From WJMD01 sp964596015 (GTDB lineage Bacteria > Joyebacterota > Joyebacteria > Joyebacterales > Joyebacteraceae): a stretch of 64,000 nt of DNA. The translations under genes were made by a program, and so were the position numbers. The stretch lies in assembly GCA_964596015.1 (NCBI GenBank), contig CAZQSB010000010.1, positions 1 through 64,000 on the forward strand. The letters run 5' to 3'. Under the pieces are notes generated by a model. The model searched no databases and had not been told where the DNA came from. It saw only the letters and a list, made by a program, of their open reading frames with translations. This document shows positions 43,147 through 52,800 of this stretch, piece after piece (the first letter of the stretch is position 1; each line of letters opens with the position of its first letter).

Positions 43147-45429
43147 CTACGCCAGGGCGCTCTCGGCGCCCGAATCCATGGCGAAGAGACAGGACGAACC
43201 GGCCGTCTCCACGAGCTTGGCGAGCTTCTCGTAATCGGGCTCGCCCTCCATCGGGAAGACGTTCAGGTCCGCTGTCGGCGCCTGGTCCACGGCCTTCCTC
43301 CTGGTCCCCTTCCCGACGAAGATCCCGGCCTCGGGCATGCGGGCCGCCGACCTGAGGTCCTCGAGGAAGCTCTCCGCCTTCCCGGCCTCGTCTTCCTCGC
43401 GCGCGTTCACGCACAGCGTCAGCTTCCCGTCCCAGTTCACCGAGAGCTTGTAGGCGATGAGGAGCGCGAGGTCGAACCCGCCCAGCTCCATCTTGAGCTC
43501 CCACTCGGGGCTCATCTCATTGACCCACACGTTGATGGAACCCTCGAGTCCGAGTCCGGCCTTCCTGTGCTCGGCCAGGAGCAGGACGCCGACGCGCTTC
43601 TCCCTGGCGCGCTCGACGACCATCGACAGCTCCTCTCTGCGGTCCTTGTCCTCCGGGACCCTGGTCAGAAGGACGTTCGGGCGGAAGATCGTCCCGCTCA
43701 TCGCCTCGAGGCTCGCCATGAGGTTCTCCCCGAACGTGCCCGCTTCGACGACCGTCGACGAGGTGAAGACGCCGTCTTCGCGAAGCGACTCCTCAAGACG
43801 AGGAAGCTCCTCGGCGAGCTCGTCGCCCTCGCCCATCTGGGCGAGGCCGAGGAGCTTCACGGAGCCCCGCTTGTACGCGATGTTCCACACCAGTCTGTAG
43901 AGTCCGCGGATGTCCTCGATCTGCTCGATGGGGACGATGACGTTCGAGCGCCACACGCGCTCGGTGGGTGTGCCGAGCCTGGCGACGCGCTTTGCCGACC
44001 ATTCGGCCACGGCCACGAAGAGGCCGCTTCGAACGTCGCCGAACGGCGCCCGGAGTTCCCTTCGCACGAGGAACCAGTACATCCCGAGAACGATGAACGC
44101 GGCCACCAGACTGAAGCTCGGATTCACGATGAACATCACGACGAAGCTCCCGAACCCTCCGATGGCGGGTACGAAGAGTGGTACTCTGATGAGCGGTCTG
44201 AAGCTGACGAGCCCCAGGGTCTGCTCGAGCAGGACGACGATGTTGATCATCGCGTACGTTATGAGAAAGAACATCGTGATGAGCGGGGCGATGGCGTTGA
44301 GCTCGCGGAGCATCAGCGCGCCGAAGACGATGGCGCCGGTCGCCATGAGCGCGTTCCGCGGCTCCCTGTTCGCGCCCAGTCTCTCGAACCACCTCGAACC
44401 CGGGACGATGCCGTGTTCTCCGAGCGCGCGGAGGATCCGGGGCGCGCCGACGATGGACGCGAGTCCCGAGGAGAACGTCGCCCCCAGAAGCCCGGCGAGG
44501 ACGAGCCTGGGCCAGGCCGCGTTGTCGATGAGCGCGGTGTAGCTGGAGCGCAGCGTCTCGGGCGAGGCCGAACGCGCCAGCCAGAACGCGAGCCAGAGGT
44601 ACACAACGAGGCTCACTCCGACGGCCGACAGCGTGCCGAGCGGTATCGCGCGTCTCGGGTTCCTGAGTTCCCCCGACATGTTGACCCCGGCCATGATGCC
44701 TGTCGCGGCGGGGAAGAAGACCGCGAAGACGCCCCAGAACGACACGCCAGCGGTTGGCGACTGCGGTCCGCCCTGGAACGTGCCCCACCACTCGATGGGC
44801 TCCGTGAGTCCGCCGCTCGAGAACATCGCCGCGGCGACCGAGATGAGCGACGCCACGATGACGGCGAGAACGACGAACTGGATGCGGAAAGCGAAGCCGG
44901 CGCTCACGTAGGCGATGGCGAAGAGCGCGACGAAGACCGCGAGATCGACGTAGAGCGCCGGGTGGCCTGGGAAGATCCAGAGCCAGCCTGTTCTGAAACC
45001 GAAGATGTAGAGCGCGACAGCGAGCGTCTGGGAGAGATAGAGGGGAAGGCCGATGCTGCCGCCGACCTCGAGGCCGAGCGCGTGCGCGATGATGGAGAAG
45101 GCGCCTCCCGCGCCGACGCGGATGTTCGTCACGATGGAAGAGAGCGAGAGAGCTGTGAAGAACGTCACGCCGAACGAGATGAGGATGATGAGCCATGCTC
45201 CGACGAGGCCCGCGTTCCCGACCACCCACCCGGCGCGGAGGTACATGATGACGCCGAGGATGGTGAGCAGCGTAGGAACGAAGACGCCCTCGAAGGTGCC
45301 GAACCCGCGCCGCTCGACGCGCTTCTCCTCACGCACCTGCTTCTCGAGCGTGTCCTCGGACTCGACCTCCGGCGACTCGCCCTCGACCCTCGGTTCCTGT
45401 TCGCTCTCCTTCACGTCCTTGTCCGGCAC
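43147..45429 (-). CDS. Cation-chloride-cotransporter-like (SLC12/APC superfamily) permease
   Basis: 760 residues from a GTG preceded by GGGAGG. An acidic cytosolic N-terminus of about 45 residues is followed by a 12-helix APC-type core. Signatures of the cation-chloride cotransporter branch are clear: GTFEGVFVPTLLTILGVIMY in helix 1 and FFPAATGIMAGVNMSGELRN in helix 6. A cytosolic C-terminal region of about 270 residues (VIVPIEQIEDIRGLYRLVWN, RTVPEDK-type loops) completes the layout seen in eukaryotic Na-K-Cl transporters. It probably co-transports Cl- with Na+ or K+, or amino acids; the ion specificity cannot be read. Confidence 0.85.
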   Translation of the reverse strand: MPDKDVKESEQEPRVEGESPEVESEDTLEKQVREEKRVERRGFGTFEGVFVPTLLTILGVIMYLRAGWVVGNAGLVGAWLIILISFGVTFFTALSLSSIVTNIRVGAGGAFSIIAHALGLEVGGSIGLPLYLSQTLAVALYIFGFRTGWLWIFPGHPALYVDLAVFVALFAIAYVSAGFAFRIQFVVLAVIVASLISVAAAMFSSGGLTEPIEWWGTFQGGPQSPTAGVSFWGVFAVFFPAATGIMAGVNMSGELRNPRRAIPLGTLSAVGVSLVVYLWLAFWLARSASPETLRSSYTALIDNAAWPRLVLAGLLGATFSSGLASIVGAPRILRALGEHGIVPGSRWFERLGANREPRNALMATGAIVFGALMLRELNAIAPLITMFFLITYAMINIVVLLEQTLGLVSFRPLIRVPLFVPAIGGFGSFVVMFIVNPSFSLVAAFIVLGMYWFLVRRELRAPFGDVRSGLFVAVAEWSAKRVARLGTPTERVWRSNVIVPIEQIEDIRGLYRLVWNIAYKRGSVKLLGLAQMGEGDELAEELPRLEESLREDGVFTSSTVVEAGTFGENLMASLEAMSGTIFRPNVLLTRVPEDKDRREELSMVVERAREKRVGVLLLAEHRKAGLGLEGSINVWVNEMSPEWELKMELGGFDLALLIAYKLSVNWDGKLTLCVNAREEDEAGKAESFLEDLRSAARMPEAGIFVGKGTRRKAVDQAPTADLNVFPMEGEPDYEKLAKLVETAGSSCLFAMDSGAESALA

Positions 45430-45494
45430 GCGAGCCTCCCTGTTTCTCGTCTTGGCCCTCGTCTGAGGTTGTCTCTCCTGCCGGCCGCGTCAGG

Positions 45495-45503
45495 TGGTAT
45501 AGT
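45495..45503 (+). promoter_or_regulatory. Extended -10 promoter before the mgtC remnant
   Basis: TGG-TATAGT, with no good -35 at 17 bases. The opposite strand of the same bases reads TACTAT, so it could also serve the divergent permease gene. Confidence 0.5.
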
Positions 45504-45560
45504 ACGTTCGTCGCGTCCAGGGGACACGACCTCGCGCACAGACGACGTCCGGGAGGCCCC

Positions 45561-45886
45561 ATGCAGATAGCGTTCGATCTTGACTGGAGCCAGACCCGCT
45601 CTCCAGGATCGTCTACGGTCTCATCACGGGCATCGGGTTCATCGGCGGCGGAGCGATCCTGAAGAGCGAGGGCAATGTCACCGGCACCGCGACGGCCGCG
45701 AGCATCTGGATCGTCGGCGCCATCGGCATGGCCGTCGCCTGGAATCGATACGAGATCGCTATCGTGCTGAGCCTGCTCAACTTCCTCACGCTCAAGTACG
45801 TTCGCAGGCTGAAGAAGCGGATCGACCGTGAGGGGATGGAACCGGACGACAGCCTTCCCGACAGGACGGAAGATCAACCCTTCTGA
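45561..45886 (+). pseudogene. MgtC/SapB-family membrane protein gene with internal deletion
   Basis: An ATG with a GGGAGG site opens a short peptide (MQIAFDLDWSQ). About 40 bases later the reading frame changes to one that encodes the C-terminal MgtC domain: SRIVYGLITGIGFIGGGAIL, GTATAASIWIVGAIGMAVA, NFLTLKYVRRLKKRID. About 60-70 residues usual for the first membrane helices are missing and the two parts are out of frame. Either the gene is decayed or the assembly lost about 200 bases. The 3' end overlaps the convergent marR-type gene by 13 bases. Confidence 0.8.
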
Positions 45887-46365
45887 CCCGCGTCGGGACC
45901 GTCCGAAGCGTTCAGGAGGTCGGCCAACTCTTCGGTCCCGTCGGCGATGCGTCTGATGTCATCAAGCGTGTGACCGTTGATGGCGGCTTCGAGCGTCTCC
46001 GCGACAGGGTCCATGACCCCCTCGAGGAACTCCCTTCCTGACTCGGTGATGACCACGTTCACTATCCGGCGGTCCGCCTCGTCCCGTGCGCGTTCGATGT
46101 AGCCTTTCGACTCCAGACGGTCCAGGATTCCCACGACCGTGCTCGGGCTGAGGTGGAACTGTGCCGCGAGCTCCGTGGCGTTCGTTGTGGTCTCGCGTCC
46201 GATGGAGCGCAGAGAGAGAAGCTGCGCCCGCGTCACGCCCCGCTCCCGGGCGAGTCGGTGGGACTTGACATCGATCGCGCGCATGATCCTCCGGATGCCC
46301 CTCGTAATGCGCCGCTGCTGCTTCTCGAACCGCTCCTTGGTCTCGCCCAGACCTCGTGTCACCAT
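45874..46365 (-). CDS. MarR family transcriptional regulator
   Basis: 163-residue winged-helix DNA-binding protein. Helix-turn-helix and wing are visible at about 55-110: TNATELAAQFHLSPSTVVGI (recognition helix) and LESKGYIERARDEADRRIV (wing with the conserved D-x-R-D/E-R pattern). C-terminal helices form the dimer interface. The ribosome site is GGGGAGG. It is divergent from a small gene at 46658, with an A+T-rich spacer containing promoters for both; auto-repression and control of that neighbour are likely from the layout. Confidence 0.92.
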   Translation of the reverse strand: MVTRGLGETKERFEKQQRRITRGIRRIMRAIDVKSHRLARERGVTRAQLLSLRSIGRETTTNATELAAQFHLSPSTVVGILDRLESKGYIERARDEADRRIVNVVITESGREFLEGVMDPVAETLEAAINGHTLDDIRRIADGTEELADLLNASDGPDAGQKG

Positions 46366-46474
46366 GTCAACCTCCCCTCACTTCCCACGGAATCTGGCCT
46401 CGGGTTCTCACTCGAATGGGCCTCTGTGCGCCCCCGACCTGGCGGGGCAGGACAACAAACATCGCTCGGCTATT

Positions 46475-46502
46475 ATTATATCAAAAACGGTTTCGGGTGC
46501 AA
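46475..46502 (-). promoter_or_regulatory. Promoter of the MarR-type gene
   Basis: Minus-strand TTGCAC (46497-46502), 16-base spacer, consensus TATAAT (46475-46480), set in an A+T-rich island. Confidence 0.7.
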
Positions 46503-46580
46503 TCAAATTCCTGCCCGTCAAGCGTGCCACGAGGGCATCAGCCACTGCGATAGTAAATATTCGTGCTGATACGATTGTAG

Positions 46581-46609
46581 TTGACATGGACCTGCAGCGG
46601 CGCTACGCT
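46581..46609 (+). promoter_or_regulatory. Promoter of the small gene divergent from marR
   Basis: Consensus TTGACA (46581-46586), 17-base spacer, TACGCT (46604-46609), 48 bases before the ATG at 46658. Confidence 0.72.
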
Positions 46610-46657
46610 CGTTCTCAGCTCGCGGTCACATTCGAAAAGGGAGGGGAGGAAGGTGTG

Positions 46658-47020
46658 ATGACGTGGAAGACGCGGTACGTCCGAGACCGGGAGACCGAAC
46701 TCGAAAGCCTCTCGAAGGCCGTCATGCTGGTCTCACGACTTCTCGATGAGATTCGCCTTGAGGAGGACGGCGGATACAGGGCGGCCGTCACCCGCTTCCG
46801 GGAGATGTGCGCCGAGATCCGGAAGGACATCGATGAGCTGGGATGGGTCGAGGCGGACGAATGGGTCTTCCTGTCGTGCCGGGTCGAGAACGGTCTGAAG
46901 AGCCTGAGGGCGGAGGTCGACCGAAGCAACGACTGGTTCAGCCTCCATCGTGCTGGCCACAGAGAAGCGAGGCCGAGCGGCGGCGCGCAGCTCGAACACC
47001 AGAGCGCGGGGAGACCGTGA
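46658..47020 (+). CDS. Small cytosolic protein of unknown function, divergent from marR
   Basis: 120 residues; the ATG follows GAGGGGAGGAAGG. Mostly helical and charged (DRETELESLSKAVMLVSRLL, FREMCAEIRKDIDELGWVEA), with no signal peptide or membrane helix. I do not recognise a family. The C-terminal 25 residues are low in structure. It shares a control region with the MarR regulator and may be its target. Confidence 0.6.
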   Translation: MTWKTRYVRDRETELESLSKAVMLVSRLLDEIRLEEDGGYRAAVTRFREMCAEIRKDIDELGWVEADEWVFLSCRVENGLKSLRAEVDRSNDWFSLHRAGHREARPSGGAQLEHQSAGRP

Positions 47021-47134
47021 GCGATGGGAACGGGAAGAACATCGCCGCGGAGTAGAGAGCGCATTCCCGAGGAGTCGGCTCGGCGCCGCCATCTCTCGTC
47101 ATCGTCCGACATGCGGCCGCGCAGCTCCTCGGGG

Positions 47135-49303
47135 TCAGCACAGCACATTCCTGATCTTGTCGACCAGCCCCCGTATCGAGTACGGCTTGGCCAGGAAGGG
47201 ATACCCCTTCTCGTACGGGTCGTTCGGCCCCGACGTCCTGCCCGGATAGCCGCTCGCCAGGAGCACGCGCCAGTCCGGATGGCATGCGGAGATCTCCTCG
47301 GCGAGTTCGACCCCGCTCTTACCCGGAAGCACGATGTCGCTGAACACGAGCTCGAAGCCGCGCTCGTCCCGCTCGACGATCTCCATGGCCTCTTCCGCTG
47401 ACGACGCCTGCACGACCTCGTAGCCCGACTGTTCCAACGCGCGCACGGCGAGTCCCCTCACGACCTCGGCGTCCTCGACCACCAACACGCGGGCCGACGC
47501 ATGCTCCACGGCCGGAGCGTAAGACACATCCTGCGCCTGTGCGTTCTCCACTTCCGCCACCGACGCCACCGGCAGGTAGACGTCGAAAGTCGTGCCCCTG
47601 CCGGGCTCACTGTCCGCCCGGACGACACCGTCGTGCTGGTCGACCACTCCGAAGACCACGGCGAGCCCGAGCCCCGTGCCGACTCCCGGTTCCTTGGTCG
47701 TGAAGAACGGTTCGTAGATCCTCTGCATGGTCTCGGGGTCGATTCCCTCACCCGTATCGGAGACGCTGAGACAGACGTAGTCCCCCGACAGCGACTCGCT
47801 GCGCGATCCTATCTGTTCGTCTTCGAGCGTCACGGACTTCGTGCTGATCGTCAGCGTCCCACCACTCGGCATCGCGTCCCGCGCGTTGACCGAGAGGTTG
47901 AGAACGACCTGCTCTATCTGAGTCGCGTCGACCTCGACCTTGCCGAGGTCTTCGGAAAGCTCAGTGCGAAGCTCGATGTTCTCGCCAAGGAGTCGTCCGA
48001 GCAGCTCCGTCATTCCCCGGACGATCATCGTGAGGTCCTGCGCCTCAAGCCTGAGCGGCTGGCGGCGGCCGAAAGCGAGAAGCTGCTGCGTCAGCGCCGC
48101 GGCCTTCGCGGATGCGTTCACGATGGACCCGAGCATCTCCTCGACCTCGGGGTCGTGCATCAGACGACACTTCGCAAGCTCGGCGTATCCGGATATCGCC
48201 GTGAGGAGATTGTTGAAGTCGTGCGCGATGCCGCCGGCGAGATGACCGATGGCCTCCATCTTCTGCGACTGGCGGAGCTGTTCTTCCTTGATGGCCAGGT
48301 CGCGCTGCGCCTCCATGAGATCGGTGATGTCGTAGCTCAGCGTGATGACCCCGGCGGTCTCGCCGTTTCTGTCACGATAGGGGATCCGGTCTGTCTGGAC
48401 CCACCTCTTGGCCGGAGCGAAGTCCAGCGTGCCGATGGCCGTCCTGCGCGCGCGTCCCGATTCGATGACCTGCTGGTCGATCGCGCGGGCCTCGGGCTCA
48501 GCGTTCGGGATGATCTCCGAGAGATGGCGGCCGGCCCACCTGTCCGCCGGGACTCCCGCCAGGTCGGCGACCGCCCGGTTCACTCGCAGATACCTTCCTT
48601 CCGTGTCCTTGTACGTGATGTACGCGGGCACCGAGTCGAGGATCGTCTCCAGCTCTTCGCGCTGTTGTCCAAGTCGCTCGCCGAGCTCGATGCTTCTGAC
48701 CGCGAAGCCGATGTCCTCCGAGACCTCTTCGAGAAGAGCCTGCTCCTCGTCGTCGAGCTCCATCCGTTTCGCGCTCGAAACGACGAGCTCGCCGAGAATC
48801 CGATCGGCGCAGCAGATGGGGAACGCGGCGAACCCGAGCGTCGACCGCTCGTCCGCGCCTGGTTCCCTCTCGGCAACCCCCGTCGTTCGGTCGCCGAGGT
48901 TGATCTCGACGCGTTCGTAGCCAAGTCCACGGACCAGCGTCTCGCACGCGCCTCGCGCGAGGCGTTCGCGGTCTCCCTCTCTCGTGATGAGCTGGTTGAC
49001 GCTTCGGACCGTGCGAACGCAGTCGTCGAGCCGCCGGGCGCGGGCGTTGGCCCGCTCGAGGGAACTGACCGTGCGTGATGTGATGAACCCGGCCGTAAGA
49101 AACGCGCCGAGGATCGTCAGCCTGCTGAAGAGCTCCCTCGGCGGAATATCGAGGAACAGGTGCTCGGGATATGTCCGGCCCGCGTAGAAGTAGTAGTCGA
49201 GAGCGGCCTGCATCACCCACGCGAACATGCCCGCGAACGCGGCCAGGATGATGGCCTGGTGTTCCGGCTTGCGTTCCGGCAGCCGCATGATCCGGTCGCT
49301 CAT
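47135..49303 (-). CDS. Hybrid sensor histidine kinase (GAF, PAS, HisKA, HATPase, receiver)
   Basis: 722 residues. Two N-terminal membrane helices (AIILAAFAGMFAWVMQAAL and FSRLTILGAFLTAGFI) with a short periplasmic loop. A GAF-like domain lies at about 95-210 and a PAS domain at about 218-330 (LDSVPAYITYKDTEGRYLRV). The dimerisation helix has His361 in GGIAHDFNNLLTA. The ATP-binding domain shows N, G1 and G2 boxes (NLSVNARDAM, DTGEGID, GTGLGLAVVFG). A C-terminal receiver domain carries phospho-acceptor Asp656 in FSDIVLPGKSG. No response regulator with an output domain is adjacent; the target is unknown. The ligand of the PAS or GAF domain cannot be read. Confidence 0.94.
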   Translation of the reverse strand: MSDRIMRLPERKPEHQAIILAAFAGMFAWVMQAALDYYFYAGRTYPEHLFLDIPPRELFSRLTILGAFLTAGFITSRTVSSLERANARARRLDDCVRTVRSVNQLITREGDRERLARGACETLVRGLGYERVEINLGDRTTGVAEREPGADERSTLGFAAFPICCADRILGELVVSSAKRMELDDEEQALLEEVSEDIGFAVRSIELGERLGQQREELETILDSVPAYITYKDTEGRYLRVNRAVADLAGVPADRWAGRHLSEIIPNAEPEARAIDQQVIESGRARRTAIGTLDFAPAKRWVQTDRIPYRDRNGETAGVITLSYDITDLMEAQRDLAIKEEQLRQSQKMEAIGHLAGGIAHDFNNLLTAISGYAELAKCRLMHDPEVEEMLGSIVNASAKAAALTQQLLAFGRRQPLRLEAQDLTMIVRGMTELLGRLLGENIELRTELSEDLGKVEVDATQIEQVVLNLSVNARDAMPSGGTLTISTKSVTLEDEQIGSRSESLSGDYVCLSVSDTGEGIDPETMQRIYEPFFTTKEPGVGTGLGLAVVFGVVDQHDGVVRADSEPGRGTTFDVYLPVASVAEVENAQAQDVSYAPAVEHASARVLVVEDAEVVRGLAVRALEQSGYEVVQASSAEEAMEIVERDERGFELVFSDIVLPGKSGVELAEEISACHPDWRVLLASGYPGRTSGPNDPYEKGYPFLAKPYSIRGLVDKIRNVLC

Positions 49304-49812
49304 GGCAGGGTCCCCTGTGGGCTCGTCTCGACCGCGTGGCCCGGCGGCAGCTTGTCCGGGCCGGCACGGAAAGAGTCAGAACCGATGATGCCTTGGATGT
49401 AATTCGCTATGGTAAGCAACGTCCGTGCCAGCGTATGGATTGATGACAAAGTGGCCGAATGGGGGGCAGCCAGGCCGTTGTTGATGAGGAGACCCAGTGG
49501 GAGCGCGTAGGTGGTAGTATGCCGCCTTCCTCTGGATCCTCGTGCTCCCGGAGGGCTATGTGTCGGAATGAGACGGTGAAACTCGCCGCCGGTAGAGGAG
49601 GGAGCGGAGCAGGGCAGCGCATTGTGGCACTCGGCAGCCTGTACGTCCGTCTGCCCCGCGCTCTTTGTGGCGTGCTCTCCCCTCGCGGCCGCGTCAGCGC
49701 GCTTCCCGCTCCGCGAAGGGATGCCAATGTGCTATGATGTCCGGCAAAGACATCAGGCGTGCGCCGTGTCGCTCTCGGCCCGTGTTTCTCGTGACGTCGG
49801 AAGGAGCTTGCC
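49304..49812. other. 509-base intergenic region
   Basis: Lies between divergent genes. Short open frames here have no ribosome site or recognisable protein. An extended -10 (TGC-TATGAT, 49730-49738) is the likely promoter of the downstream gene. I see no RNA gene or repeat. Confidence 0.4.
49730..49738 (+). promoter_or_regulatory. Extended -10 promoter of the TPR/transglutaminase gene
   Basis: TGC-TATGAT, about 75 bases before the ATG at 49813; no good -35. Confidence 0.5.
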
Positions 49813-52800
49813 ATGCGCTCAGAGACCCGGAGAGCGCCCATGGGAGTGGTTCTCATGGTCGTCGCAGCGGCCTCTCTCACCTGTGGACCGGCCTTCTCAG
49901 GCGCCGCCCAAGATGTCTCGCCTGCCCGGAACGGATGGGAGGCACTGTGGGCGAACGACTTCGCGAGCGCAGAGCAGTACTTCACGGCCGCCCTCAATGC
50001 CGACCGGAAGAACGACTCAGCACAGAGAGGACTCGTCCTCGCCCTCCTGGCACGCGGAAGGGACGACGCGCTCCACGAGGCGCTCGACGACTACGCCCGC
50101 CGGGTCCCCGCAAGCTCGTACGACTACTTCGTCCCTGATGTGGTGTATCTCTACTCCGATCTCGCCAGCCGGGACTACCATGAATCGCTCTATGACTTCG
50201 CCGGGAGACTAGCGGAGAGCGGAGAAGTCGGGCCGATCGACCGCCGCATGTACTGGTCGACGACCGCCAGGTACGCTCTCATGGCCGGGGACGAGAGAGC
50301 CGTCGAGAGGGCGGCGGAGCGGCTGAATCGCATCGACACATGGTATGTCCTCGGACCGTTCGACAACACGTCCGGCTGCGGCCATAAGAGGGAGCACGCG
50401 TACTCCGGGCGACCGACCGATGCGCCCTATCGCGGGAAGTTCGGACAGACAATCTCGTGGTTCACCCCTGAGCTCATCAGTCCGGACCGTCTCGTGCACC
50501 TGACCGGCTACTTCCATCACGACGTCAACACAACCGGGTACGCCAGAACGACGGTGAGGATGCCCCGGCCAGGAACCTACCTCGTCTCGGTGGGCTACAC
50601 CGGCGAAATGGAGTTCGCGATCAACGACGTCGTCATCGGTGAGGGGAGTCGCCACGCCGGAGGAGACGAGGTGCTGCACTGGCTCGTCGACCTCCCCGCG
50701 GGGACGAGTCTGCTGTCTTTCAAGGTCTCGAACCGGGGCGGTTCGAGCCTCTTTTCGTGCGCGGTCTCCGAGAGGGACGGCTCGCCCGTCAAGGACATCG
50801 AATTCGACGTCGCCGGTCCGATCGTCGGCTGCATGTACGAGGAACTCGCTCCGCGACCTGTCGTCGCCTCCTTTCTCGAGGAGATCGAGCGCCGTGTGCG
50901 CGAGAACCCGGGGGATACCGAGGCCGCCTTCTGGCATTTGCACCGCGCGAGGCTCCATGCCGAGCCGGACAGCCTTCAGGCGCTCTGCGACGAACTGACG
51001 GAGCGCTTCCCGGAGTCGGCCCTGGTCCTCTGCGCCGTCGCGGAAGTCCTCGGGGGAGCGGGAGAAGAGGACAGACGCGAGCAACTCATGGAGCGCGCAG
51101 CCGAGCTGGCGCCGGACCTCGCACCCGCGACCCTCCATCTCGCGCGGGGTGAGATGGAGAAGAAGCGGTACGAGCAGGCTCGCTCCAGGGCGCAGTCGGT
51201 GCTGCAGCGTTCGCCCTCGTGCCGGCGGGCGCTTCAGATAGAGCTCGAGTGCCTCCTCAGGGAACAGCGGCTCGAGGAACTCCGGACCGAAGCAGAGAGG
51301 GTCGCCGATGAGCTGAGGGACGAATCGCTCGGGTACACGTTCCTCGCGGAGCACGCCTCGGAGCGCGGGCTCACGAAGGACGAGAAGAAGTACTCGAGGA
51401 AGGCCATCGACCGCATGCCGGTCTACACGGGACGGCTCTCCCGCTACATCGAGAGCCTGGAAGAGGAGGACTACTCGCAGGCGCAGAAGGACCTCGAACG
51501 CTTCCTCCGGGTCTCTCCCGACAGTGAGTTCCTCTGGGTCTCGTACGTCAGGGTTCTGCTTTCTCAGGACAGGATCGACGAAGCATGGGAGACCGCTCAG
51601 AAGGCCCTCAGGAGCTTCCCCCAGAGCGTCTCACTCATCTACTATCGCGCGCTCTTCTGTGAAAGCTGCTATGACTTCTGGCTCACGTCCATCCGGGAGC
51701 ACTTCCCCGACGGACAGCGCGTTCTGACGGACGAAGAGCTGAAGGCGATGTATCCCAACGGTTACTACCCGACACGGGTCATCAAGCCTGAGGACACGGA
51801 AGCGACACGGAAGTGGATCGAGCACCGCTGCAACGCTCAGGCGGCCGACATGCTGGAGAAGGCGCTCGACATCGCCCCGGGTAACTTCCAGATCCGCGAT
51901 AAGATCCGGTCCCTCAGGGGTCGGAAGCCCTATCGTACGTTCATGGTCGATCCCGCTCTCGACGAGTTCGTCGCGATGAAGGTCGATCCCGCGGACCACA
52001 CGGGGGAGGACGCCGTCGTCCTGCGCGAGTGGAAGCGGCGGCTCGCGTACGACGAGCACGCCAGCGTCCTGGACTACGTGCTGGCGGTGCAGCTTCTGAA
52101 CGAGGAAGGCGTCAGGAGGTGGGAGGACTACGACATCGGTATCGACCCGCACGCGAACGACATCGTCTTCCTTGAGCAGACGACGGTGAAGCCGGACGGG
52201 ATGGAGCACGAGGCTGAGATCGTCGGCGGGACCGTCGTCTTCGCCAACGTCGAGCCCGGTGACGTCATCTTCCTGCACTATCAAATGACGGCCTTCGTCG
52301 TCGGCGCGCTCTCGGGACGCTTCTGGGACCACCACCAATTCTCGTTCGGCGACCCCTGTCTCGAGTCGAAGTACGTTCTCATAACGCCCGAAGACCTTGA
52401 GGTCGAGACGCGGTTGAACCACGCCGGAGGCTACCCCGACGCCGTAACTCACGAAGTGGACAAGCTCGAGGACGGGTACCGTCTTGAATCGTGGACGTTC
52501 CATGATCCGCCCGTGGTAGATGACGAGATCGGCTCACCTCCGCCGTGGCTCCATCTTCCGTGGATCGACGTGTCGACGGTCGGAGGGTGGTCTGACATCG
52601 CCGCCTGGTACGAGGACCTCGCGCTGGGACAGGCGGAGGTCACATCGTCAGTGAGGGAGAAGGCCGAAGAGCTCGCGAGCGGCGCGGTCACCGATGACGA
52701 GATCATCGCACGGGTCCTGCGCTTCGTTGCCGACGAGGTCACATATCGCTACGTGCCGTTCTACCAGGGGGCTCAGGTTCCGAGGGAGGCGGAGCAGGTC

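Noticed and set aside
43003..45570. Long open frames of 600-850 codons opposite real genes (here, and at 5539-7797, 7724-9622, 32087-34648, 16781-18655)
   Set aside because: They mirror real genes with recognisable domains, are rich in Arg, Asp, Glu and Val as expected of antisense frames in high-GC DNA, and show no family motifs or ribosome sites.
49459..49737. 92-codon frame in the gap before the transglutaminase gene
   Set aside because: Composition is that of non-coding high-GC DNA, no domain, and it runs into the promoter of the next gene.
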